In this document: in pieces, positions 1 through 7,496 of the stretch
Layout of the letters: each line of letters begins with the position of its first letter
How positions within the stretch are numbered: the first letter of the stretch is position 1
NCBI GenBank assembly: GCA_003132865.1
Contig: PKYZ01000199.1
Coordinates: forward strand, 17,452 to 25,760
Reading direction: 5' to 3'
Source of the DNA: Bryobacterales bacterium
GTDB lineage: Bacteria > Acidobacteriota > Terriglobia > Bryobacterales > Bryobacteraceae
Length of the DNA: 8,309 nt
Notes under the pieces: generated by a model
Told to the model about the DNA's origin: nothing
Databases searched by the model: none
The model's input: the letters and a program-made list of their open reading frames with translations, nothing else
Made by a program: the position numbers and the translations under genes

Positions 1-1
1 C

Positions 2-49
2 GATTTCATCCTGGCTGCCAAGATCGATCGGGAATTCTTCCGTAAGTAA
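2..49 (+). CDS. 3' end of an unidentified protein (partial)
   Basis: The window opens inside a reading frame that gives D-F-I-L-A-A-K-I-D-R-E-F-F-R-K and then TAA at 47-49. Only 15 residues are visible, so no family can be named. It is taken as real because it runs open from the window edge and stops three bases before the ATG of the methyltransferase, the spacing usual for translationally coupled genes in one operon. A chance open frame of this length is possible. Confidence 0.5.
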   Translation, partial: DFILAAKIDREFFRK

Positions 50-52
50 TTC

Positions 53-799
53 ATGACGGCGTACGATCGCGACCTGGCCTACATTCACGATACGGGCTTC
101 ACCGGTTTCGCCAGGAAGGCCGCGCCGGGATTGCTGCGCCTGCTGCGGCAGAACCGTATCCTTGGCGGGCGCGTGGTGGACGCGGGCTGCGGCAGCGGCG
201 TTTGGGCGCGGGAACTGAGCGAACGCGGTTATGACGTGCTCGGCATCGACATATCGGCTCACATGATCCGGCTGGCGCGCAGGCAGGCGCCGGCCGCAAA
301 GTTCCAAGTCGGGTCGTTTCTGAGCGTCGAACTGCCGCCGTGCGACGCCGTCACTTCGATCGGCGAATGCGTCAACTATGCGTTCGACCGGAGGAGCGGC
401 AAGGAAGGACTGGCGGAGTTCTTTCATCGCGTGCACGGCGCCTTGCGCCCCGGCGGCGTGTTCGTCTTCGACATCGTGGAGCCGGGGGTAGTCGCGGAGG
501 GGACGAAGCAGCGAAGATTCCTGGAAGGACCCGACTGGGCGATTCTTCTAGAAGTGCGAGAGGACCGGAGACGGAAGACGCTGACGCGGCAGATCGCGAG
601 CTTCCGGCGGATTGGGAAGCTTTACAGGCGCAGCGAAGAGATACATCGTTTGCATTTGTACTCCGGTTCCGAGTTACTCGCGGAACTAAGCCGGGCAGGT
701 TTCGAGGCGCGCTTGCTCGGCGGGTACGGACGATTTCGATTCCCGTCGGCGCACGTGGGTTTCCTGGCGCGGAAGCCGCCTGCGGAAAGAACGCATTAA
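53..799 (+). CDS. class I SAM-dependent methyltransferase
   Basis: A 248-residue soluble protein with the Rossmann-like fold of class I methyltransferases (Methyltransf_25/11 type). Motif I, the SAM-binding glycine loop, is V-V-D-A-G-C-G-S-G at residues 41-49. The second strand ends in G-I-D at 64-66, where the acidic residue would hold the SAM ribose. A later strand follows L-R-P-G-G-V-F-V-F-D at 131-140, typical of motif III of this family. The C-terminal third (about 160-240) has the extra strand and helix common in methyltransferases that act on small molecules. Nothing visible names the substrate. The ATG at 53 lies three bases after the upstream stop and no strong ribosome-binding site is seen, so coupled translation is likely. 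Stop is TAA. It has no signal peptide and should be cytoplasmic. Confidence 0.9.
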   Translation: MTAYDRDLAYIHDTGFTGFARKAAPGLLRLLRQNRILGGRVVDAGCGSGVWARELSERGYDVLGIDISAHMIRLARRQAPAAKFQVGSFLSVELPPCDAVTSIGECVNYAFDRRSGKEGLAEFFHRVHGALRPGGVFVFDIVEPGVVAEGTKQRRFLEGPDWAILLEVREDRRRKTLTRQIASFRRIGKLYRRSEEIHRLHLYSGSELLAELSRAGFEARLLGGYGRFRFPSAHVGFLARKPPAERTH

Positions 800-823
800 A
801 AGCGAGGGCCGCGAAGCCTGCGT

Positions 824-930
824 CCCCATCTTTGTGGGGCAGACCTCCAGGTCTGCGCGGGTCCTCCAGGACCCGCTCTTCGCACACGGCGTGGACGCCG
901 GCCGCAGGACCGGAGTCCTGCCCCACGCAC
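824..930. repeat. array of short palindromes between convergent genes
   Basis: Four hairpin-forming units sit close together. At 824-839, CCCCA and TGGGG flank a 6-base loop. At 839-856, GCAGACCT and AGGTCTGC flank CC. At 857-876, GCGGGTCCT and AGGACCCGC flank CC. At 904-921, GCAGGAC and GTCCTGC flank a 4-base loop. The block is also bounded by inverted arms, GTGGGGCAG at 834-842 and CTGCCCCAC at 918-926, so the outer halves are diverged mirror copies. Units 2 and 3 share the core CCTCCAGG. The position between two convergent genes is typical of REP-like intergenic elements, and folded RNA on either strand could mark the 3' ends of both genes. No T-tract follows any stem, so it is not a classical intrinsic terminator. 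Confidence 0.8.
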
Positions 931-937
931 GCTATTC

Positions 938-2464
938 TTATCGGCCGCCAGCGGCTCGGATTACGCGAAACGGCGCGACGCGCGTAACGGTGTTGCGGCC
1001 CTGCCGGATAGTGACGCGCGCTTCGTACTGCCCGGCATCGAAGCTCGCGTCGCGGATCTGGGTCAGGTATGGAAACTCGTGCTTCTGTTCGCCTTTCCCG
1101 CTCAGGGTGCCGCTCTCGGCCGCCGTGTTCTTGATCTCGTCGTTGAAAGCCAGTTGCGACCGCCCGACGACCTGCCCGTTCCGAAGGATTTCGAGGCTGA
1201 TTTCCGGCTTCGCGCCGCCCAAATCGGGATAAATGATGAAGTAAAGCCGGAGGATGAACGGCTCGTTGGCGGCGAAGACGGGATCGAGCAGCGGCGCGAG
1301 CGCCTTGCCATCATAGCTGAGCGCCTGGTCGGCCTCGAACCGGTCGGCGGATTCGTTCAAGGGCCGCACGAACATGGCGTCGCTCACCGTGAATCCGGGG
1401 AGATTGTCGCTCGAGCGCAACGTCTCGCTGGCTTTTCCGGATTTGCCCGCGGCCAGATCCTCCACCGCCGCCTCGATCGTATACTGTCCCCCAGGCAGTT
1501 GCAGTTCGCGCATGTAATAGAGGTTGCCGTCCTTGCGCGCCTGCTGCTTTTTGAGCGGTTCCTTGATCGCGATATCCTTCTTCGCCTCCCAGACGCTCTT
1601 GCCCTCGGCGTTGCGGACGGTCTCCGTCACGCGGGCCTCGACCACGAACTTGCCGCCGTCTGTCCGGAATTGCAGCGCGCTGAACGGGCACTCGACCAGC
1701 AGCAATCCGGTCATGGGTCCGAGGTCCGTGACCGCGTTCTTCGCTCGAATGGGCCGCATGCGGATGAAACGCGCATGAACGGGCAGGCCCACCGGCGCGG
1801 CGGCGGTAGGCGGTGAAGCGGCGCTTTCGGCCTTTTCCACCGGAACAATCGTCAGGAGACTCGTGGCCAGCGATTTCGTTTCGCGGACCAACGTCCCCCC
1901 GGTAGCGGCCGCCAGCGACTTGAAAGCCGCCAGGGGTTCTTTCGATGCCGGCTCGGAAGGGTCGAGCACAACGACCCGTTCGGCCTTGGAGCGGCAAAAA
2001 TCGACGGTCTGACTGAGGCGGCTATCGAGTTCCTCGGCCCCGCCCCTCATGGCTTTCACGATTTCGGGCGGCGGGCTCTCCAGGATAACGACCAGCAGCC
2101 GCTTTCCCGGACGCCGGGCCAGTGCGTAAGCGGCCTTGTCGAGTGCATTCAGGAAGCCCTGCAGATCGGTTTGGCGGCCGCTGCCGGCGGCATCCAGAAA
2201 AGCCTGATCGAGGTCCTTGGGCTGCATGTACTTGGTGAGTTCCTGGCCTTCGGAGATGCCGGGCCGCCGCAGTTCCGCGGTAGCCCCCTGGATTTTCAAC
2301 CAGTCGTGCGTGCTATCTGCTATGGAGTGCGCGGCCTGCCGGCCGGTATCCTCGCCGGTGGGGCCGAATAGGACGACCAGCGAACGATCGTCGGAGCGCG
2401 CCGGGCCCGCCGAAAACAGGGCGAGCAGGAGCGCCGGAACGGGAAGCCACAATTGGTTTCGCAT
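938..2464 (-). CDS. secreted VWFA-related acidobacterial protein, short paralogue
   Basis: A 508-residue protein. Residues 1-24 form a Sec signal peptide (M-R-N-Q, a hydrophobic stretch of L/A/F, then a likely cut near A-R-S), so it is exported. Residues about 27-210 look like a degenerate von Willebrand A fold: a strand R-L-L-V-V-I-L-E-S-P-P at 122-132 and a later V-V-V-L-D (164-168) followed by L-A-A-A-T-G-G-T-L-V at 184-193. The DxSxS metal site is not visible. Residues 228-500 are beta-rich and resemble the C-terminal region of acidobacterial VWFA proteins (F-I-I-Y-P-D at 409-414, V-V-G-R-S at 432-436, G-Q-Y-E-A-R-V-T-I-R-Q-G at 478-489). It follows its 811-residue paralogue by 48 bases. 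The conserved block N-L-Y-Y-M-R-E...A-V-E-D-L is shared: 26 of 40 residues match by hand count (310-349 here, 341-380 there). It lacks the paralogue's extra C-terminal domain. Stop is TAA. Molecular role unknown. Confidence 0.87.
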   Translation of the reverse strand: MRNQLWLPVPALLLALFSAGPARSDDRSLVVLFGPTGEDTGRQAAHSIADSTHDWLKIQGATAELRRPGISEGQELTKYMQPKDLDQAFLDAAGSGRQTDLQGFLNALDKAAYALARRPGKRLLVVILESPPPEIVKAMRGGAEELDSRLSQTVDFCRSKAERVVVLDPSEPASKEPLAAFKSLAAATGGTLVRETKSLATSLLTIVPVEKAESAASPPTAAAPVGLPVHARFIRMRPIRAKNAVTDLGPMTGLLLVECPFSALQFRTDGGKFVVEARVTETVRNAEGKSVWEAKKDIAIKEPLKKQQARKDGNLYYMRELQLPGGQYTIEAAVEDLAAGKSGKASETLRSSDNLPGFTVSDAMFVRPLNESADRFEADQALSYDGKALAPLLDPVFAANEPFILRLYFIIYPDLGGAKPEISLEILRNGQVVGRSQLAFNDEIKNTAAESGTLSGKGEQKHEFPYLTQIRDASFDAGQYEARVTIRQGRNTVTRVAPFRVIRAAGGR

Positions 2465-2512
2465 GGCTCACATCACTCAATTCAGCTCTCAATTCGGGGG
2501 CAAATTCGCGGC

Positions 2513-4948
2513 TCACTGAAACTTGACTTCCGAAGAGGCTTGAAACTTGCGGTAATCGCGGAACTGCGTTTCGTTGCGCACCACCTGCTTGCCCTGGCGG
2601 ACCTGGAGAACCGAGCGCAAGGGGAGCAGGTGGTCTTCGCCGGCGATGCGCACCATTCCGTATTCGAGCGAAAAAGTGGGCGACTGCAGTCCGAAGTCCT
2701 TCGGCAGACCGCCGCCTTGCAATACGATGCGGCGCACGAGTCCGCTATCTTCGTCGACGAACACGCGGCCATGGAAGCCGGCGACCTCCTGGCGCAGATT
2801 GAAGGTCAAAATGAAGTTTGAGCGCGCCACGGGCACGTCCACATCGAAGACATCGCACAGAACGCCGCCAGCCATGGCCCGCCCGGCCCACTTGTACTGA
2901 GCCGCCGCTTCGGGGCGAAAGATCGACTTCAGCATGGAACCGAATTCGCCGCGCGAGTGCACACCCTTGAACGCATCGCGCTGCATGCTGGATTTCTGGC
3001 CGTTCACCTCCAGAGTGCGATAGGTTTCCTTGGGGCTCTCGTAGGTCAGTTCTTCGATGAAGGTGTCGGTTTGGCTAAAACGTTCGGCACTCTTCACGGG
3101 AGCCGTCAGGCGGTGCGTCTCGCGGTTGCAGCGGAAGTTGGGCAGGCGCGAGGAGTACGACAAAGCGCTGCCGGCCGCTTCGTCCCAGAGCTTCTGCTGC
3201 TCGGGAGCGCCGAAGGCGCCGGCGTCCGTAGCCAAGTGTACGGGATCGACCTCGGGCAGCGTCACCTCGGCGTCTTCATCTTCTGCTGGCGGGGCAGCGG
3301 CAGCGGCGCTAGGTCCGGCGGAGGCGAGAACGGCGGTCCGCTCGTTGCCCAGAACGCGAAAGCTCACCGGGCGGGTCAAAGCGACAGTGCCCTGGCGTAC
3401 GGTGACCCGCGCCTCATAGTCGCCGGGGCTGAGTTCGACGCCGCGCAAGGTTGCCAGGTAAGGGAATTCGTGTTTCTGCTCGCCCACCATGCCCATGCTG
3501 CCGCCTTCGACGGACTCGTTGCGGATCTTGTCGGTGAAAGGCAGAGCGCTGCGGCCGACGACGCGCCCATGGCGCAGGATCTCCAAACTCATCTGCGGCT
3601 GCGCCCCATAAATGTCCGGGTAGACAATCAGGTAAATCTGCAGCGTGAACGGCTGGTTGGCGTGAAAGACGGGATCGAGCAGAGGGGAGATGGCATTGCC
3701 GTCGTAGTTGAGCACCTGATCGGCTTCGAACTTGTCGGCCGCTCCGTTGAACGGCCGCACCACCAGCGCATCGCTGACGGTGAAGCCGGGCGTGCCCATA
3801 CCGGTGCCCAATGGCTCTCGCACGCCGCCCGTCTTGCCGGCGATCAGGTCTTCGACGGTGGCTTCCAGGGTGTACCGGCCGCCTGGCAAAACCACCTCGC
3901 GCATGTAATAAATGTTGCCCGCGCGGCGCGCTTCGAGCTTGTACAGGGGGCCATGCAGGGTTACCGGCTTGCTCGCCCGCCACACGATTTTGCCCGAAGC
4001 GTTGCGCGCGATCTGCGTGACGCGGGCGCGGGCGGTATATGTGCCGGAATTGTCGTCGATATCGAAATGCAAAGCGTTCACCGGCGATTCGACCAGGAAC
4101 AAGCCGCGCATAGGTCCGGTGGTGTTTTCAATATTCGGGCCGCCGTCGACTGTGGTGATGCCGCCCCGGCCGGCGCCGACGCTCTGTTGTATGCCAAAAG
4201 ACTGCGAGCCGCGCGGCGAGATGCGCATGAAGCGCGTGTGTACGGGCAAATCAGTTGGCAAATCGGGCAGGTTCGCGGCGATGACAGGTGCTTCCGCGAC
4301 CGGCGCGGCGTAGGCCGATTCCGCGGTCTTCGATCCGGCGGAGGCGATGAGAATGGTGGCGTCCAGCGCCTTGGGGTCGCGGATCAGCGCGCCGCCAGTA
4401 CTCTCCCCGAGCGCCAGAAAAGAACGGCTCGCGTACTTCGAGGGGACTGTGGCGGGATCGAGCACGACCACGCGGATGGAATTGGACTTGCAAAAGTCGA
4501 TGGTTTGCTTGAGCTGTGTCTCGGCATCGACCGAGAGCGGCGGTGTCTCGACGATCGTCACCAGAATACGCAGACCGGGGCGGCCGGCGAGGGACTGCGC
4601 GGCGCGATCGAGAGAATTCAGGAATGTGTCCGGATCGGTGTCGCGGGCTTCGCGCGCGGCGTTGAGGAAGGCCGGCTCGATCGACTTGGCAGGGATTTTG
4701 GCATCAAGCGGTAAAGCATCCACGCTTCCGCTGCGGCGGAGTTCGGCTGCGGAGCCGGGCTGGCTCAGCCAATGACGGGAGACGGCCACTGCGGTGCGGG
4801 CGGCTTGGCGCGCGGCTTCCGCGCCCGCCGGTCCGAAGAGGAAGATAGCGGACCGGGCGGATTGGGCGGGTGCGCCCGCTGAAGTGCTTTGCCCATGGCT
4901 CGCGCAAAACGGCGCGAAGAGCAGCCACACGAGGGCAGTGGTTCGCAT
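2513..4948 (-). CDS. secreted VWFA-related acidobacterial protein with extra C-terminal domain
   Basis: An 811-residue protein. Residues 1-20 form a Sec signal peptide (R near the start, then A-L-V-W-L-L-F-A, likely cut near C-A-S-H-G-Q). About 33-205 is a VWFA-like domain without a visible metal site: the strand at 127-136 reads R-I-L-V-T-I-V-E-T-P where a D-G-x-D turn is usual, and E-S-T-G-G at 182-186 matches the family's late T-G-G turn. About 234-532 is the beta-rich region shared with the downstream paralogue (V-Y-P-D at 442-445, V-V-G-R-S at 463-467). A low-complexity Ala/Pro/Glu linker spans 538-570. Residues about 585-811 form a second domain recognised from acidobacterial secreted proteins: L-P-N-F-R-C-N at 602-608, G-E-F-G-S-M-L-K at 667-674, G-R-V-F-V-D-E at 727-733, and F-R-D-Y-R-K-F at 796-802. 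Its fold may be LolA-like; that is inference. The ATG at 4948 has AAAGG only one base upstream, a poor site. Role unknown, perhaps envelope protein binding. Confidence 0.88.
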   Translation of the reverse strand: MRTTALVWLLFAPFCASHGQSTSAGAPAQSARSAIFLFGPAGAEAARQAARTAVAVSRHWLSQPGSAAELRRSGSVDALPLDAKIPAKSIEPAFLNAAREARDTDPDTFLNSLDRAAQSLAGRPGLRILVTIVETPPLSVDAETQLKQTIDFCKSNSIRVVVLDPATVPSKYASRSFLALGESTGGALIRDPKALDATILIASAGSKTAESAYAAPVAEAPVIAANLPDLPTDLPVHTRFMRISPRGSQSFGIQQSVGAGRGGITTVDGGPNIENTTGPMRGLFLVESPVNALHFDIDDNSGTYTARARVTQIARNASGKIVWRASKPVTLHGPLYKLEARRAGNIYYMREVVLPGGRYTLEATVEDLIAGKTGGVREPLGTGMGTPGFTVSDALVVRPFNGAADKFEADQVLNYDGNAISPLLDPVFHANQPFTLQIYLIVYPDIYGAQPQMSLEILRHGRVVGRSALPFTDKIRNESVEGGSMGMVGEQKHEFPYLATLRGVELSPGDYEARVTVRQGTVALTRPVSFRVLGNERTAVLASAGPSAAAAAPPAEDEDAEVTLPEVDPVHLATDAGAFGAPEQQKLWDEAAGSALSYSSRLPNFRCNRETHRLTAPVKSAERFSQTDTFIEELTYESPKETYRTLEVNGQKSSMQRDAFKGVHSRGEFGSMLKSIFRPEAAAQYKWAGRAMAGGVLCDVFDVDVPVARSNFILTFNLRQEVAGFHGRVFVDEDSGLVRRIVLQGGGLPKDFGLQSPTFSLEYGMVRIAGEDHLLPLRSVLQVRQGKQVVRNETQFRDYRKFQASSEVKFQ

Positions 4949-4975
4949 ACCTTTGATGATAGCGTTATCGGGCCG

Positions 4976-5281
4976 TCATGTCCGCTTTCGTTTTGCGGCA
5001 AAATCGAACGCATGGCGAGCCATGTCCACGCGGTTGCCGCAGAAGGCCACGCCCTCCGTCTGGAGCCGCATGCGCTGCTCCAGACCCGCATGCCCCGGCA
5101 ACCGGATGTGTCCTCCGGCGCCCAGCACCCGATGCCAGGGGATGCCGCCCTTGGCATTGTGCAAGGCCCAGGCGACTTGGCGGGCCGCGCCGGGGTATCC
5201 CGCGGCCCGGGCCACGTCGCCGTAAGTCGCCACCCGGCCTTTCGGAATCCTGCATATAGTGCGTCGCAATTGGTCCAACAT
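4976..5281 (-). CDS. atl: alkyltransferase-like protein (ATL), MGMT fold without catalytic Cys
   Basis: A 101-residue protein equal to the DNA-binding domain of O6-methylguanine-DNA methyltransferase (MGMT). I-P-K-G-R-V-A-T-Y-G at 12-21 carries the conserved Tyr (Y20), and A-A-R-Q-V at 32-36 holds the Arg finger (R34) that fills the gap when a base flips out. The active-site motif P-C-H-R-V is here P-W-H-R-V at 48-52: Trp replaces the alkyl-accepting Cys. That is the hallmark of ATL proteins (E. coli YbaZ, S. pombe Atl1), which bind O6-alkylguanine without repairing it and hand it to nucleotide excision repair. The length fits ATLs. The start is uncertain: ATG at 5281 is chosen, but an in-frame TTG at 5293 would add four residues; neither has a good ribosome-binding site. 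It begins 16 bases after the thioredoxin-like gene and ends 27 bases before the VWFA gene, so it is probably cotranscribed. Stop is TGA. Confidence 0.9.
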   Translation of the reverse strand: MLDQLRRTICRIPKGRVATYGDVARAAGYPGAARQVAWALHNAKGGIPWHRVLGAGGHIRLPGHAGLEQRMRLQTEGVAFCGNRVDMARHAFDFAAKRKRT

Positions 5282-5297
5282 CGCTCGTATCAAGCCG

Positions 5298-6692
5298 TCA
5301 CTTCGGCGGATGGTTCAACTTGTCGAGCGCCTCATCCACCCACACCTTCTCCAGATAGGGCACGTTTCGCCGTTGCAGCCGTATGGCGGCAGACTGATCG
5401 ACCAGCCACGTCTGGCCCATGCTTACTTCCGGCAGCACCCGTTCAACGTAGGACTTGCTCACCAGGACCGGGAAGTTGAACTTGCGTTCTTTCATGAACC
5501 GCTCCACGATGGCCGGATTCTCATCCGTACTGAGGCTGATGGCCTGCACGTCGGGACGGCCCTTCACGGCTTCAAAGAGCTTCTGCACCCCCGGCAGTTC
5601 CCGCCAGCATGGGCCGCACCAAGTGGCCCAAAGGAACACGAAGGTAGTCTTGCCCTTGAAATCGGCCAGTGTCCAGGTCCGGCCCGCGGCATCGGGTACG
5701 TGCATCTCCGGCAGGGTCCGGTTCAGAGCGTTCCATGCCATCATCGGCCAGCCGGGAGGCACGTCGGGCCTGCCGGCGGCCCATGGCTGAGCCTTCGACC
5801 ACACCGCCCAAGCCTCGTCGCTCCCGCCGAGTTCTTTGAAGAGAGTGCGGGCTAGGGCCACCGGTCCGGCATATTCGCGCACGTACCGGGGATTGGTAAT
5901 CAACTGGTGATAGTAGGCCAGGGCATCCAGCTTACGGCCCTCACTTTGGGCCAGACGGCCCATCGAAAGCACATACCGGCCTTCCCAATCCGGAAAGTTC
6001 ATGGGGTCCTGATCGTAGTATTTCGGGAAGTCCGTGTCCAGCCATTTGCGCATCTTGCTTAGCGTCGCATGGGCCAGATCGTAATCTTTCAATTCGAGAG
6101 CCGCATCCACGAGGGTGTCCAGAATGGCGAAGCGAAATTCTGCCCGGCTGCCCCCATCCAGATCGGCGGCGATGGTCCCCTGGATCAGATCGCTTTGGAC
6201 CGGAGGCTGGGTTCCGGACCAATCCTGGAGTTCGCGCAGCATGTCCACGGCTTCCCTTACCATGACGCCTGCGGCGACCCAGTCCTGAGCAATAAGGTGC
6301 TTGAGCGAGCTTGGGTCGCCGGAAAAGCCGGTCCGCGTCAATCCATCCGCGACTACTTTCCAGTCTTCAGCGGAGTGGCTTCGCGTCTCGATCAGCGCAT
6401 CCCGCCGCTGCTCCCAAGAGAAGCGGCTTTCCGGCCATTGTTTGATCCAGCCGGCCGAAGCCTGGTAAAGCGCCTCGGCGTAAGCGTTCTGCGCCGCCTG
6501 TCCGGGTCCCCTGGGATGCTCTTTCTCCCAAGCCTGATAAGCCTCAAATGCCGGATCGCGGGGACGCGCCGCCGCGATGCGCGCGTTGGTGCGCTCCTCG
6601 CCGTCCCGCTGGCCGCTCAGCCGGTAGCCAGTGCTCAGCACATCGAGGACGCCAAGATCGTTGTCCTGCGACAGCGGCTCGATGCGCTTCAA
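5298..6692 (-). CDS. TlpA-like thioredoxin protein, 3' part of an amber-split gene
   Basis: A 464-residue frame. Residues about 1-300 are helical and TPR-like (for example D-Y-D-L-A-H-A-T-L-S-K-M at 203-214 and R-K-L-D-A-L-A-Y-Y-H at 253-262). Residues about 326-462 form a thioredoxin domain of the AhpC/TSA-TlpA type, with the redox motif W-C-G-P-C at 358-362 after F-V-F-L-W-A-T. The usual cis-Pro site before the L-V-D strand reads S-M-G-Q-T-W-L-V-D (424-432), Gly in place of Pro. Known relatives reduce or isomerise disulfides outside the cytoplasm, but this frame has no signal peptide. The reason is that it continues, in the same frame, the secreted 230-residue ORF upstream, broken by one TAG. 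The start used here is TTG at 6692; GGAGG lies only two bases before it, too near for a normal start, so independent translation is doubtful. Stop is TGA at 5298. Confidence 0.75.
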   Translation of the reverse strand: MKRIEPLSQDNDLGVLDVLSTGYRLSGQRDGEERTNARIAAARPRDPAFEAYQAWEKEHPRGPGQAAQNAYAEALYQASAGWIKQWPESRFSWEQRRDALIETRSHSAEDWKVVADGLTRTGFSGDPSSLKHLIAQDWVAAGVMVREAVDMLRELQDWSGTQPPVQSDLIQGTIAADLDGGSRAEFRFAILDTLVDAALELKDYDLAHATLSKMRKWLDTDFPKYYDQDPMNFPDWEGRYVLSMGRLAQSEGRKLDALAYYHQLITNPRYVREYAGPVALARTLFKELGGSDEAWAVWSKAQPWAAGRPDVPPGWPMMAWNALNRTLPEMHVPDAAGRTWTLADFKGKTTFVFLWATWCGPCWRELPGVQKLFEAVKGRPDVQAISLSTDENPAIVERFMKERKFNFPVLVSKSYVERVLPEVSMGQTWLVDQSAAIRLQRRNVPYLEKVWVDEALDKLNHPPK

Positions 6693-6710
6693 GTCCTCCG
6701 CTACGGCCTT

Positions 6711-6713
6711 CTA
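6711..6713 (-). other. in-frame amber codon inside the TPR-thioredoxin gene
   Basis: On the minus strand the codons read GAG-CGG-GTG-TAG-AAG-GCC-GTA-GCG-GAG-GAC-TTG-AAG. The frame before the TAG (from ATG 7403) and after it (to the TGA at 5298) is the same, since 7403 minus 6692 is 711, a multiple of three. The joined protein would be 701 residues including the amber position. A CAG (Gln) to TAG transition is the simplest origin, and it falls in what looks like one continuous helix. It may be a real nonsense mutation, a sequencing or assembly error, or a read-through codon. Confidence 0.85.
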
Positions 6714-7403
6714 CACCCGCTCCAGATCGGCGGGCGGCGCCAGGCGGAACTCGGCGGCCCAGAGCGTGGAGTAGTAGCGCAGTTGCCAGGGGCCGGTGGC
6801 GCTTTGAAGCTGCGCGCGCAGCACGGCGGCCAGCTCACGCAGGGCGTGCTCGTCCTCGATCACATTCAGGTATGCGAATGCGTCCAGGTTCGCCGGACAG
6901 GCTCCATGATAGGCGCGCAGGTTTTCGGCCACCTTGGCCGCATCGCGGAAGGCGGCGCTGGAGTATATCTCGGTCAATGCAAGGTAGGTCCAGGGGAGTT
7001 TGGGTTCCCGGGCGATCGCCTTTTGGAGCGACTGGATGGCCGATGGCGTATCTTTCCCCACCAGCGCCCGCCCGTAGAGGTACATGTAGCGCAGGTCATC
7101 CTGGTGCCTGGCCAGTTTTTCCTGAAACTCTGCCGCCAGGCTGCCGGTCTGCGGTTTGGGCTGCAATTCGATGAGCCACCGGTTCAGAAACAGATCGTCC
7201 GGGGATTGTGTCATGGCTTCCCGTATCCTGGCGATCTTGCCGCTCCGGCCGGACTCGCTCACGTTGATGCCGGTATGCCGGTCCGGCGAAAGTGCCTGGA
7301 TGGGTGCGGCGGGATCACAGGCGTCGACGGGCGTCTGGGCCCGCGCGGCATACGGAAACAGGGCAAGAACGGGCACGACTAGCCAAGCCGGGAGAATGCG
7401 CAT
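6711..7403 (-). CDS. secreted TPR protein, 5' part of an amber-split gene
   Basis: A 230-residue frame and the first gene of the minus-strand cluster. Residues 1-22 form a Sec signal peptide (M-R-I, hydrophobic W-L-V-V-P-V-L-A-L-F, likely cut after A-R-A). Residues about 105-165 hold TPR-like helix pairs (Y-L-Y-G-R-A-L-V at 108-115, A-I-Q-S-L-Q-K-A-I at 122-130, P-W-T-Y-L-A-L-T-E-I-Y at 137-147). There is no catalytic motif. The ATG at 7403 is supported by a purine-rich GAGGTGAGGC just upstream on the minus strand. The frame stops at TAG 6711-6713 but stays open beyond it into the thioredoxin-like part, so the ancestral product was probably one exported TPR-thioredoxin protein of about 700 residues. 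If translation ends here, the cell secretes only the TPR half. No clear promoter for it was found in 7404-7518. Confidence 0.78.
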   Translation of the reverse strand: MRILPAWLVVPVLALFPYAARAQTPVDACDPAAPIQALSPDRHTGINVSESGRSGKIARIREAMTQSPDDLFLNRWLIELQPKPQTGSLAAEFQEKLARHQDDLRYMYLYGRALVGKDTPSAIQSLQKAIAREPKLPWTYLALTEIYSSAAFRDAAKVAENLRAYHGACPANLDAFAYLNVIEDEHALRELAAVLRAQLQSATGPWQLRYYSTLWAAEFRLAPPADLERV

Positions 7404-7496
7404 GCCTCACCTCATGTGGATGACGCCCGCCAGCACCCCTGCGTGCAGCAATCGATCCTCTTTCGGCAGCGTGCCGGAGGCCGCAAAAGCTCATGA

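Noticed and set aside
2957..4714. Long plus-strand ORF of 585 codons
   Set aside because: It lies antisense inside the 811-residue secreted protein, shows no family motif and is the kind of shadow frame that high GC content creates.
5058..5085. Perfect 9-base inverted repeat (GTCTGGAGC/GCTCCAGAC)
   Set aside because: It lies wholly within the ATL coding region, where the residues L-E-Q-R-M-R-L-Q explain the bases; no T-tract follows.
6069..7382. Plus-strand ORF of 437 codons spanning the amber site
   Set aside because: Antisense to the TPR-thioredoxin gene, whose signal peptide, TPR helices and W-C-G-P-C motif show the true strand. The plus-strand product has no recognisable domain.
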